A stretch of DNA of 64,000 nucleotides from Palsa-1447 sp964414785 (GTDB lineage: Bacteria; Verrucomicrobiota; Verrucomicrobiia; Opitutales; Opitutaceae): NCBI GenBank assembly GCA_964414785.1, contig CAYPXZ010000014.1, positions 15,250 through 79,249 of the forward strand, read 5' to 3'. Of this stretch, positions 26,321 to 33,856 are shown one piece after another. The position numbers and the translations under genes are program-made. The notes beneath the pieces are model-generated. The model was not told the DNA's origin. It did not search any database and saw nothing but the letters and a program-made list of their open reading frames with translations. Numbering within the stretch: the stretch's first letter is position 1; the number at the start of each line of letters is the position of its first letter.

Positions 26321-29101
26321 TCAGAAGTTCCAGTGGAGCGATACGGAGTACGTCCTTCCGAACTTGTACTCGTCCGCCAGCAGCGAGCCGGCCGAGTTGT
26401 TCTTGAAGTACTGGTGGTACGTCTCGTCCAGCAGGTTGGTGGCGCTCACGAGGATCTGAAGGTTCTTCGTGATGTAGATCGTCGCGTTGGCGTCGACCTC
26501 GGCATAGGGCGCCGTCCAGACCGCGCTCTGGCCGTTGAACGAGCTCGACTCGAAGTCGTCGCGCCAGTTGTACGTGAAGCGGATCATGCCCCACTTGTTC
26601 TCGTAGTAGGGGCTGATGTTGAACTGGTTCTTCGAGGAGAACGGCAGCGGGCCGGACGCGCTCGAGGTGTGCATGAGCGTGTAGTTGGCCTGGATGCCGA
26701 GCCCGTTCGAGAGGGCCTGCTGGTAGGAGAGCGTGGTGCCCTCCGAGGTCGCGGCCCCGCCGTTGCTGGGCCGTGAAATCTCGTAGGTCTCCGTGGGGTG
26801 GCCCGCGAGACCGTAGTCCGTCCACTGCTCGGGGTTGGCCGCGTTCACGATGTAGTTGGAGATGTTCTTGTAGAACACATCGACCGCGAAGTAGGAGTTC
26901 TTGGCGAAGTAGTACTCGTAGTCCCAGTCCAGGTTCGTCGACTCGTAGGGCTTGAGGCCCGCGTTGCCGCCGACGCCGCCGAGGGTCGAGTCATACAGCT
27001 CCACGTAGTTGGCCTCGGCCGCCGTGTTCGGGCGGGCGATCACCTCCGACACGCTGAACCGGGTGACCTGATCCTGGGCGAGGTCATAGGCCAGGTTGAC
27101 CGCGGGCAGGACATTGTTGTACGTGCTCTGCGTCGACTGGAGCGTCGGGGTCGGGGTGCTCAGGTTGTAGCTGGCGCTGGTCGTCGTGGTCTCGACGAAG
27201 CGGGCTCCGAAGTTGCCCGAGAGGGGACCGTCCGCGAAGCTGCTCTCGATGTACGCGGCGTTGATGCGCTCATCCACCGTGAACGTGGGCGTCGCCGTGA
27301 ATACGGCGCCGGCGCTCGGGGGCGTGGCGTTGAAGAACTGCAGGAGGTTCTCCCCGGAGGTCGAGCTCGGCAGGTTGCCGATGAAGCTGGCGACGCCGCC
27401 GTAGGAGTTCGACATGACGTGCTGGGACATCGAGGCCGAGATGTTGGGGAGCCCCGCGAGGTAGTTCGAGGGAGCCGCGGAGACGCCGATCGCGGACAGG
27501 GGTGTGACCACCTCGTCTGCTCCGGGGACGCTCACCACCGCGCCGTTCTCACCGGCCTTGTGGTCGCTGAAGCGCATGCCCGCCTTGACGTTCTTGAGGG
27601 CGCCCTTCAGGGGGAAGACGAGGTCAACCTTGACCCACTTCTCGTCGTCAACCTCGGGGTTGCTGGCGATGTTGCCGTAGTCGAAGCTCGGCTCGGACGA
27701 GAGTCCGAAGTCGGCGCCGCTGTTGAGGTTGGCGGCCGTCGGGTCGGCGCCGGGGACTCCGGTCACCGAGAACGAGGACGAGTTCTTGGTCTCGGCAATG
27801 TTCGCGTTGGCGAACACGAAGTACTCGGCGAAGAACTGGTGCTGCGTGCCGCCCGTCGCCCGCGTGAAGCCGGCATCGGCGGTCATGTCGAAGTTGTCGC
27901 CCTTGTACGAGGCCTTTAGGTTGTAGTCCTGGGTCACGATCTGGGCCGCGCGGTTGAACGCGTCGATGACCAGCGGGGCCGAGTTGATCGTGTAGTTCCC
28001 GAGGACGCCGTTCGTGACCGTGGCGTTCGTGATATTCGGGAGGCCGGACCAGTTGTCGCCCGGGTAGATGTAGTACGAGAAGTTCACGTTATCCATCGTC
28101 TGCTTCACGTACAGGCCCGTGGCCTCGATGGTCAGCCTGTCGGACGGCTTGAAGACGATGTCGAAGTTTCCGCCCTGGTGGTGGCGCAGCTGCAGGAACT
28201 CGGCCGAGTTGACGACCTCGGCGGTGACCCAGGGGCCGGCGGGCTGCCCGGGAAGGGGGCCACCGACACCGAGGTTCGTGTTGTTGAGCTCCACGAGGGA
28301 CTCGACGCCGTCACGGCGCAGGTACTCGCGGTTGTCCTCCGCTCCGACCAGGATGCCGAAGGTCTTCGCATCGTTGTGCCAGCTGAACATCGCGCTCTCG
28401 CTGCCCTTGTTCGTCTTCGAGCGGTCGTTGTAGCCGTCGGTGATGGTGCCCTCGAAGAGCAGGGGCTGGAGGCTCAGAGGATTGCGGGTCGTGACATTCA
28501 CGGTCGCGCCGATGCTGCCCTCAAGCAGGCTCGGCTCCCAGCTCTTGAAGACCTCGGCCTGGCCGACTACGTCCGGGCTCAGGAGCAGGTAGTTGAACTG
28601 GCGGCTCTGGTTGTCGAGGACGTACCAGTCGGCGGACGAGACGGGTTCCCCGTTGAGGAGAACGCGGTTCAAGTTCGGGTCCGTGCCCTCGATGCTGACG
28701 CGTTCGCCCTCTCCGAAGAGGCGGTCGACCGAGATACCAGGCAGGTGGGAGAGCGACTCCGCAAGGTTGTTGTCAGGGAACTTGCCCACATCCTCGGCCG
28801 TGATGACCTCGATGTTGTCGGCCGATTCGCGCTTTGCCTGAAGCGACGAGGCCAAGCTGGCTGAGTAACCGTTAACGACGAAGGCACCGAGCTGCACGGT
28901 GTCGTCCGAGGCGCCCGGCGCCGCGGCCGAAGCCGTGGTTGTCGTGGTGGTCGTCGTGGTCGCTGCCGGCGCCGCCTGCGAGAAGGCCGAGCCGGTGATG
29001 CCGAGGGCGAGGAGCGTGCACGCTGCATACCGATGCAGGGCCGTGAAGAGACCGGGTTGACCGAGGGTGGTCTGCAGGTCGCGAGGGTCAGGTTTACTCA
29101 T
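26321..29101 (-). CDS. TonB-dependent outer-membrane receptor
   Basis: A 926-residue outer-membrane transporter. An N-terminal export signal is followed by a nine-residue Thr run and an Ala/Ser linker. The TonB box region (DTVQLGAFVVNGYSAS) and the plug (ITAEDVGKFPDNNLAESLSH, then GTDPNLNRVLLNGEPV) come next. A long beta-barrel ends in SVSLHWNF with the terminal Phe expected for BAM insertion. The plug pattern fits the oligosaccharide-type receptors of the TonB-Xanth-Caul group. The third known copy of the 34-bp regulatory element lies upstream and is shared with amino-sugar genes, so I infer that it takes up GlcNAc-containing oligosaccharides. A terminator follows the gene. Confidence 0.93.
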   Translation of the reverse strand: MSKPDPRDLQTTLGQPGLFTALHRYAACTLLALGITGSAFSQAAPAATTTTTTTTTASAAAPGASDDTVQLGAFVVNGYSASLASSLQAKRESADNIEVITAEDVGKFPDNNLAESLSHLPGISVDRLFGEGERVSIEGTDPNLNRVLLNGEPVSSADWYVLDNQSRQFNYLLLSPDVVGQAEVFKSWEPSLLEGSIGATVNVTTRNPLSLQPLLFEGTITDGYNDRSKTNKGSESAMFSWHNDAKTFGILVGAEDNREYLRRDGVESLVELNNTNLGVGGPLPGQPAGPWVTAEVVNSAEFLQLRHHQGGNFDIVFKPSDRLTIEATGLYVKQTMDNVNFSYYIYPGDNWSGLPNITNATVTNGVLGNYTINSAPLVIDAFNRAAQIVTQDYNLKASYKGDNFDMTADAGFTRATGGTQHQFFAEYFVFANANIAETKNSSSFSVTGVPGADPTAANLNSGADFGLSSEPSFDYGNIASNPEVDDEKWVKVDLVFPLKGALKNVKAGMRFSDHKAGENGAVVSVPGADEVVTPLSAIGVSAAPSNYLAGLPNISASMSQHVMSNSYGGVASFIGNLPSSTSGENLLQFFNATPPSAGAVFTATPTFTVDERINAAYIESSFADGPLSGNFGARFVETTTTSASYNLSTPTPTLQSTQSTYNNVLPAVNLAYDLAQDQVTRFSVSEVIARPNTAAEANYVELYDSTLGGVGGNAGLKPYESTNLDWDYEYYFAKNSYFAVDVFYKNISNYIVNAANPEQWTDYGLAGHPTETYEISRPSNGGAATSEGTTLSYQQALSNGLGIQANYTLMHTSSASGPLPFSSKNQFNISPYYENKWGMIRFTYNWRDDFESSSFNGQSAVWTAPYAEVDANATIYITKNLQILVSATNLLDETYHQYFKNNSAGSLLADEYKFGRTYSVSLHWNF

Positions 29102-29434
29102 AATGGTTATTGTTCTGGTTGTTAAGACACGAAGCAGTAGCTAGGCGGACAGCCTTGCGGCGGCCCTCAAAATGGGAGACGAAGGGAGGCGGAGCGTGCG
29201 GCTGTGATGGCCGGGATTAGGTCCCGGTGCCCACGCGCGATCGTATGCAGATGAGGATCAGTTGGATGTTCCGCGTTGCTCGCGGCAGGTTCCCCCGGCG
29301 GCACCGCCGCCAGGGCAAGCCCATACCGGGGCCGTGTCCGTGACCTGCGCGCGCACTGAACAATTGGTTGTCAATTTTGGGATGCCGATCATTGCCGGGG
29401 TAAACGAATGAGGCGGTTTGTTTTTTACGCGCCC
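29102..29434 (-). other. Long untranslated leader of the TonB receptor gene
   Basis: No gene is visible here on either strand. If transcription starts below the -10 box at 29440-29435, the receptor mRNA has a leader of about 325 nt. It contains a compact hairpin (GGCGGC at 29297-29302, loop ACC, GCCGCC at 29306-29311) and an A/T-richer stretch directly before the receptor ATG. Nothing I recognise as a known riboswitch is present. Confidence 0.45.
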
Positions 29435-29497
29435 ATGATAACGCTGGCGTCGCCGTTAAAAAATGGCATAAATGACGATGTTTTTAACAAAAATGTC
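29435..29497 (-). promoter_or_regulatory. Copy 2 of the 34-bp element with -10 box, between the TonB receptor and the AraC gene
   Basis: The element covers 29455-29488 with the same 8-bp inverted ends as copy 1 and the tandem heptamers AAATGGC (29461-29467) and AAATGAC (29470-29476). A third heptamer, AAATGTC (29491-29497), lies 21 bp from the second, about two helical turns, and contains the AraC start codon. Toward the TonB receptor, 14 bp away, is TATCAT on the minus strand (29440-29435). It differs from copy 1 at only two of 34 positions. Binding here could both activate the receptor promoter and limit araC translation or transcription. Confidence 0.8.
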
Positions 29498-30380
29498 AGA
29501 ATCACGTGACGCAAGGGTCCTTTCCCTCGAGAAACTCGCCAATCTGCTGCCCTCGCCGCTGAGGCCCCTGCACGGAAAGCGCGTGGCGCCGCTCGCGCTT
29601 CCCGACAACATTGTCTGCTTCTGCCGCCGCTCGGCGACGGACCTGAACCGCCCGCAGCGCGGCCGTGCGCTCCATCACCGCTTCGTGCTCATCCTGGCGC
29701 TTGAGACGGCGGTCACGGTGGCCGTCGACGACCGCGCGATCCGCCTGAACGCCGAGGAGGGGCTGCTGGTCCTCCCGTTCCAGTTCCACGACTACATCCA
29801 GCCGGCGAGGGAGGACCTTCGCTGGCTCTTCATCACCTTTGACATGATCGACGTGGCGCCGCTCCAGCCACTTCGGTTCCGGCCCTTCGTCCTGACTCCG
29901 GTCGTGCGCCAGACCTGCGGGGAGTTGGTCGAGGCCTACCTGACGCGCGGCGAGGGCGACCTGACGAGCCTCCTGCTCGCCGTACTCCTGCAGAGGATCC
30001 GGCAGGCCGAGCCCATCCTGAGGAAGCACTACAAGCCGCCCACGGCGCCGGGATTGATCATGCAGGTCAACCAGCTCGCCCAGAGCAAGGAGGAGCCGCT
30101 CAGCGTGAAGGAGATCGCCCGGTCGCTGGGGATCAGCTCGAGCCACCTGAGGGCGCGCTTCCGGGCGTCGTGCGGGGTGAGCCTCGGGAGGCACTTGCGC
30201 CGGTTGCGCCTCGAGAAGGCGTGCGGGCTCCTGCGCCTTAGCCAGAGGCGCGTGACGGAGATCGCCGAGCTGTGCAGCTTCACCTCGATCTACAGCTTCA
30301 GCCGTGCGTTCCACACCGCGTACGGAGTGTCGCCGATGGCCTACCGTCACGGAGACCGGGCCAAGAAGACCGTGGGCTAA
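29493..30380 (+). CDS. AraC family transcriptional regulator
   Basis: A 295-residue regulator with an N-terminal sensing domain of cupin type (HRFVLILALETAVTVAVDD and the effector pocket FQFHDYIQPAREDLRWLF) and a C-terminal double helix-turn-helix (LSVKEIARSLGISSSHLR, then SFTSIYSFSRAFHTAYGVSP) typical of AraC/XylS proteins. I choose the ATG at 29493; the ATG at 29472 lies inside the conserved DNA element and would add residues encoded by it. It is divergent from the TonB receptor and convergent with the PIG-L gene. It is the natural candidate to bind the three copies of the 34-bp element, probably with an amino sugar as ligand (inference). Confidence 0.9.
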   Translation: MSESRDARVLSLEKLANLLPSPLRPLHGKRVAPLALPDNIVCFCRRSATDLNRPQRGRALHHRFVLILALETAVTVAVDDRAIRLNAEEGLLVLPFQFHDYIQPAREDLRWLFITFDMIDVAPLQPLRFRPFVLTPVVRQTCGELVEAYLTRGEGDLTSLLLAVLLQRIRQAEPILRKHYKPPTAPGLIMQVNQLAQSKEEPLSVKEIARSLGISSSHLRARFRASCGVSLGRHLRRLRLEKACGLLRLSQRRVTEIAELCSFTSIYSFSRAFHTAYGVSPMAYRHGDRAKKTVG

Positions 30381-30390
30381 AGCCGGGGGC

Positions 30391-31242
30391 CTAGGCGAAG
30401 GCCCTGATGCGCTTCGAGACGTCCTCGCCCAGCTTCGCCACGAGCGACACCGCGTAGTCACGGACGGAGGGCCCGCCGTCGCGGGTAACCGGGGTCAGGT
30501 CCATGGCCCAAGTGATGCCCGCGAACTTGTCGGTGGCGTGGGACGTGTGGAAGGTGGCGTGGGCCGCGCGTCGGCCAATCGCGGCGAGGTCGTAGCGCTT
30601 GCCGCCGCTCACCTGGGAGTCGAAGGCGGCGAGCAGCTTGCTCGCGAGCTCCGGATGCCGGCCCGAGTCAAGTGCGACCTTGTCCGAGTCCGGGAGCCAG
30701 TCGAGGTCGCGCCACACCTCGCAGCCGAGGACCCGGGCGGGCCTCTGGTCCGCGGGCAGGGATCGGATCGCCTCGATGCAGCGCAGCATCACGGCGACAT
30801 GCGTGTCGTGCTTGTCGGCGGCATTGTGGAGGAAGACGACCTCCGGGCGGCACCCGGCGAACACCGCGGCAAGGTCCGAGGCGACGCCCTTGTGGCCGGG
30901 CTTCTTCACGTCGGCGCTGGAGTGGGCGAGCTGGAGCTGGATGGCGTAGCGCCCGAGCCTGGCGGCCTCCCGCTGCTCCTCCCGGCGCACCCCCTGCATC
31001 TGCTCATCGGTGTACTTGGCGTAGGAGCCCGTCCTGGGCGATCCCGCCCCGTTCGTGACGACGACCCCGCCGAATCCCTTCCCTGGCTGGTCATAGCAGT
31101 CGCTGATGCCCGACTGGGCCATGATCTCGATGTCGTCTTGATGGGCACACACGCACAGGTGTGTCACCCTCCTTAGGGCCTCCGCGGGGGAGAGGCCGCC
31201 GCTTGGTACAAAAGCGTCCGCGCCTGGGTTCGAGAATTTCAT
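30391..31242 (-). CDS. PIG-L family deacetylase
   Basis: A 283-residue stand-alone deacetylase of the PIG-L/LmbE fold, without an export signal. The zinc-binding motif is AHQDD (His34, Asp36, Asp37), a variant of the usual AHPDD, and the second motif is HDTH (145-148). Family members remove N-acetyl groups from GlcNAc-containing substrates. It is 6 bp behind the ROK-type kinase and so shares its promoter with a copy of the 34-bp element. In a pathway without a NagA homologue in view, it is a candidate for the deacetylation of GlcNAc or GlcNAc-6-phosphate (inference). It ends 10 bp from the convergent AraC gene. Confidence 0.88.
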   Translation of the reverse strand: MKFSNPGADAFVPSGGLSPAEALRRVTHLCVCAHQDDIEIMAQSGISDCYDQPGKGFGGVVVTNGAGSPRTGSYAKYTDEQMQGVRREEQREAARLGRYAIQLQLAHSSADVKKPGHKGVASDLAAVFAGCRPEVVFLHNAADKHDTHVAVMLRCIEAIRSLPADQRPARVLGCEVWRDLDWLPDSDKVALDSGRHPELASKLLAAFDSQVSGGKRYDLAAIGRRAAHATFHTSHATDKFAGITWAMDLTPVTRDGGPSVRDYAVSLVAKLGEDVSKRIRAFA

Positions 31243-31248
31243 TATGAT

Positions 31249-32679
31249 CTATCTGGAAGTGGAGGGGAGCGCGTGCGAGCCCGCAGTTTCGCGCAGGGAG
31301 GGCAGGCTGGCCGCGGCGATGGCCTGGCCGTGCCGCTTGTCCTTCTCGTCCGGCATCCTGAGGCGGGTCCTGGAGGCGACGGCGGGGAACTCCGCCGCGA
31401 GCACCTCGCGGGCCCGCAGGAGGATGCGCTCGCCGCCGATCCCCGAGGTGACGCGCCCCATGACGAGCGCGTGCCTGACGTTGTAGAAGTCGGCGTAGTG
31501 CCCGATCGAATATCCCAGGTAGGACCCCATCGAGTCGTACACGAGTTCGGCCTTCGGGTCTCCCGAGGCCATGGCCGCCTGGACCGCGACCAGCCTCTCC
31601 TGGGCCGGCATCTCCTTGGGGAAGGCGAACCCGGCCTGGTCGGAGAGGCGGGACACCGCCTGCTGGGAAAGGTACTGGACGCCGCAGCCCGCATCGCCGG
31701 ACCACTCGTCGCGGTAGGCGTCGGCGCGGTAGTCGACGGGGGCGAACGCGAGCTCGTTCAGCCAGGGGGTGATGTCGCCGCTCGGTCGGACATAGCCCCC
31801 GGCCTGGCTCGTCCCCATGGAGATCCCAAGGACGGCGTTGTCGCCGAGCGACATCGACCCGGCGAGGGCGGCCACTTCGCCGTCGTTCGCCACGTCGAAG
31901 GGGACGCCGCCCCAGCGCGCCTGGAGCGTGAAGAAGAGCCTGCGGATGTCGGACTCGAACCTGTCCGGCGGGATGCCCCGAAAGAGGGACGCCACCCGCA
32001 CCTCGTTGTTCACGTAGATCCCCGCCGCGCTCCCGCCGATCGCGTCGACCCGGGGCAGGTGGGCGGCGGCCTTCTTGAGGGATTCGTGGATTCCCTCTAT
32101 ATGATAGGAGGGGTCCTTCTGGAAATAGGGATCCCAGGCCGTCTCCTCGGAGTACACGACGCGGCCGTCGATGACGGCCGCCGCCTTCCGGTCGCTCCCG
32201 CCTATGTCGAACCCGATCCTGCAGCCCTCGAGGTGCCGGCCCACCGGCAGGCCGATGTCTCCCTCCGAGGGAAGCTCGGATTCGTCCGCAGCCCTGATGC
32301 TGAAAGTCTGGCGGTAGACCTTCTCTCCCATGAATGCCCGGTCAAAAGCCCTCTCACCCCTGGGGCTGTAGACGGCGGCCAGGTGGGCGGCGACCTCCGG
32401 CGCTCCCACGATCTTCACGGTGCAGCCGCCCTTCTGCCAGAGAAGGAACTTGAGGAGGCGCTCGGCGTAGCGAAGGCTAAGGCCCGACTCCGGGTGGGAG
32501 GCGCCGAGCACACGGCTCCGGTGGACCGAGGCGCCCCCGTCGGTGCGCTCAAGCGAGATGACCAGCTCCCGGGAAGCGGGGTCGGCCGCCACCATCGCCC
32601 GGTAGGCGCGGTTCCAGAGGGCGGCGGGGATGAAATCCGGATCGAGCGGCGGTCGAAGGAAAGGGGTTATCTTTAACAT
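31249..32679 (-). CDS. ROK-like sugar kinase with N-terminal extension
   Basis: A 476-residue protein. Residues about 155-470 have the ASKHA/ROK kinase fold: phosphate-1 loop GFDIGGSDRKAAAVIDG, the catalytic Asp266 in DVANDGEVAALAG, and the phosphate-2 loop GISMGTSQAGGYV. The zinc motif of standard ROK proteins is reduced to GDAGCGVQYLS. About 150 additional residues at the N terminus have no family I can name. By context (upstream of PIG-L, same regulatory element as nagB and the hexosaminidase) it most likely phosphorylates GlcNAc or glucosamine. Its promoter element lies 69-122 bp upstream. Confidence 0.82.
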   Translation of the reverse strand: MLKITPFLRPPLDPDFIPAALWNRAYRAMVAADPASRELVISLERTDGGASVHRSRVLGASHPESGLSLRYAERLLKFLLWQKGGCTVKIVGAPEVAAHLAAVYSPRGERAFDRAFMGEKVYRQTFSIRAADESELPSEGDIGLPVGRHLEGCRIGFDIGGSDRKAAAVIDGRVVYSEETAWDPYFQKDPSYHIEGIHESLKKAAAHLPRVDAIGGSAAGIYVNNEVRVASLFRGIPPDRFESDIRRLFFTLQARWGGVPFDVANDGEVAALAGSMSLGDNAVLGISMGTSQAGGYVRPSGDITPWLNELAFAPVDYRADAYRDEWSGDAGCGVQYLSQQAVSRLSDQAGFAFPKEMPAQERLVAVQAAMASGDPKAELVYDSMGSYLGYSIGHYADFYNVRHALVMGRVTSGIGGERILLRAREVLAAEFPAVASRTRLRMPDEKDKRHGQAIAAASLPSLRETAGSHALPSTSR

Positions 32680-32747
32680 GGGCGGACGAGCCTTGGGCGA
32701 AGAAGGGACTCAGGCCAGTCGACGCCGAGGTGAAACTCTCGTGCGCC

Positions 32748-32810
32748 ATCCTACAGCCTCAAACACGGATAAAAAATGGCACAATTGACGATGTTTTTAA
32801 CGAAAATGAC
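32748..32810 (-). promoter_or_regulatory. Copy 3 of the 34-bp element with -10 box, driving the ROK kinase/PIG-L operon
   Basis: The element covers 32768-32801. It keeps the 8-bp right arm TTTTTAAC and has one mismatch in the left arm (GATAAAAA). The heptamers are AAATGGC (32774-32780), AATTGAC (32783-32789) and, 21 bp further, AAATGAC (32804-32810), the same spacing as in copy 2. Toward the kinase gene, again exactly 14 bp away, is TAGGAT on the minus strand (32753-32748), four of six matches to the -10 consensus. A transcript starting near 32741 would carry about 60 nt of leader. Confidence 0.78.
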
Positions 32811-32895
32811 AGTTCGGAGGCCCTTTGCGGCGACGGGCCCGCATCGGGACGCCGGTGCAACCCGCTTTGGGCCTCATCTCAACGCTTCGTCGGCG

Positions 32896-33240
32896 TCAGG
32901 AAAAGAGTCGAAGCGCTGCCACCAGCGTCCGGTGGAGGTGCCGTTTCCGTTCGGGCGACACGTGTCCAACGACCGCGGAGATCGCGGCTTTTTTTACGAC
33001 AGGAAAAAGAAGGCAGTCAAAGACCGTGAGATGATCCAAGCCATCGGCATCATCCAGGAGGATTTCGCCGGGTCGTGTCTCATGGGCGGGTCGGCGGGTC
33101 GAACCATAGATCACATTTATCCGATCGACCCGGGGCGAACAAGCGACCTCGGAAGGGGAGAGAACGATGGCTGGATGCTCGTCGCGGTCGTTGGCATTGA
33201 CCCGCATGCGGACGATGTCCCATTGGCGAATCGGGATCAT
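32896..33240 (-). CDS. PemK/MazF-like toxin
   Basis: A 114-residue protein opening with IPIRQWDIVRMRVN and HPAIVLSP, the beta-barrel start shared by PemK/MazF/Kid endoribonucleases, with the conserved Pro in the HPAIVLS strand and a central DRINVIYGSTRR strand. Such toxins cleave mRNA. The C-terminal KKAAISAVVGHVSPERKRHL fits the end of the fold. Its ATG overlaps the antitoxin stop by four bases (33237-33240), the usual arrangement for a type II pair. Similarity is moderate, so the exact subfamily is open. Confidence 0.78.
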   Translation of the reverse strand: MIPIRQWDIVRMRVNANDRDEHPAIVLSPSEVACSPRVDRINVIYGSTRRPAHETRPGEILLDDADGLDHLTVFDCLLFPVVKKAAISAVVGHVSPERKRHLHRTLVAALRLFS

Positions 33241-33467
33241 CGGTCGAGCGGCTCTGGGTCCACTGGAAGGGAATTCAGATACGCCGCGCGTTCCTCTTCG
33301 ACAGCAAAATGCCCTTCGGGGTAGTGGGGGATCGGTTCAGGGAGCGTGGCCTCAACAAGCTGGAGGATCCGCTGGCCCCGCCGGATAAAGACGGGGCGCT
33401 TCTTCAACGCCATGTCGGCGAGCGGGCCAAGCCTGGCCTTGGCTTCAGTCACAGAATAAGTCTTCAT
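33237..33467 (-). CDS. Phd/YefM-like antitoxin
   Basis: A 76-residue protein with the Phd/YefM N-terminal DNA-binding fold (KTYSVTEAKARLGPLADMAL, then PVFIRRGQRILQLV) and a charged C-terminal tail that would wrap the toxin. It precedes and overlaps the PemK/MazF-like gene by four bases. Pairing of a Phd-type antitoxin with a MazF-fold toxin is a known mix-and-match. It would also repress its own promoter at the repeats just upstream. Confidence 0.8.
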   Translation of the reverse strand: MKTYSVTEAKARLGPLADMALKKRPVFIRRGQRILQLVEATLPEPIPHYPEGHFAVEEERAAYLNSLPVDPEPLDR

Positions 33468-33468
33468 T

Positions 33469-33502
33469 GCGGACTCAATGTAGTCTGAAAAACGGACTCA
33501 AA
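33469..33502 (-). promoter_or_regulatory. Repeats in front of the antitoxin gene, probable operator
   Basis: CGGACTCAA occurs twice (33470-33478 and 33493-33501), 23 bp apart, with an inverted relative AGTCTG (33482-33487) between. They lie 2-35 bp upstream of the antitoxin ATG. This layout fits an autoregulatory operator bound by the antitoxin-toxin complex. Confidence 0.5.
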
Positions 33503-33572
33503 CAATCGAAATCAAGAGGGGGTCTGGTAACCTTGAGTTTCAGGACCCACCCAGCGGTTGGGCCCACAGCTC

Positions 33573-33684
33573 TTACATCCCGGGAAAGCCGCCTCGGCCC
33601 TTCATGGCCTCCATCTGGCGCATGAGCTTCTTCTGATTCCCGCCCCTCATCATTGTCATCATCTTCAGCATCTGCTGGAGATAC
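33573..33684 (-). pseudogene. Duplicated 3' end of ffh, probable attachment-site scar
   Basis: This stretch repeats the last 35 or so codons of ffh (compare 34900-35011) at about 88-90% identity by eye. It keeps the frame and ends in a stop after the same GRGGFPGM tail (TAA here, TGA in ffh). Upstream in this frame there is a stop, so it is not a gene. Between it and the real ffh end lies only the Fic gene, of lower GC. The simplest reading is an element that integrated at the 3' end of ffh, restored the reading frame on one side and left the displaced original end on the other. Confidence 0.8.
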
Positions 33685-33856
33685 TACAGGATAACGGGTT
33701 GCAACATTCGTCTATTGAGACTCGCCGCTGGCATTTGAAGTTATAATGGCAATGTTTGGCAACGGTGCGGGAATGACTTTTTTAGCCTCAAATGGCGGTC
33801 CAATGCACTTGACTCATAACTTGACTCATACTTGACCCAAGAGCACGATTCGCGCT

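Noticed and set aside
24039..26459. An 806-codon plus-strand open frame
   Set aside because: It is antisense to the SxtJ-like and carbamoyltransferase genes and crosses the terminator of the TonB receptor gene. Its translation has no recognisable motif.
32776..33324. A plus-strand frame running from the third regulatory element into the toxin-antitoxin genes
   Set aside because: It starts inside the conserved element in the same way as the upstream extension of the AraC gene, has no protein similarity, and is antisense to the toxin gene.
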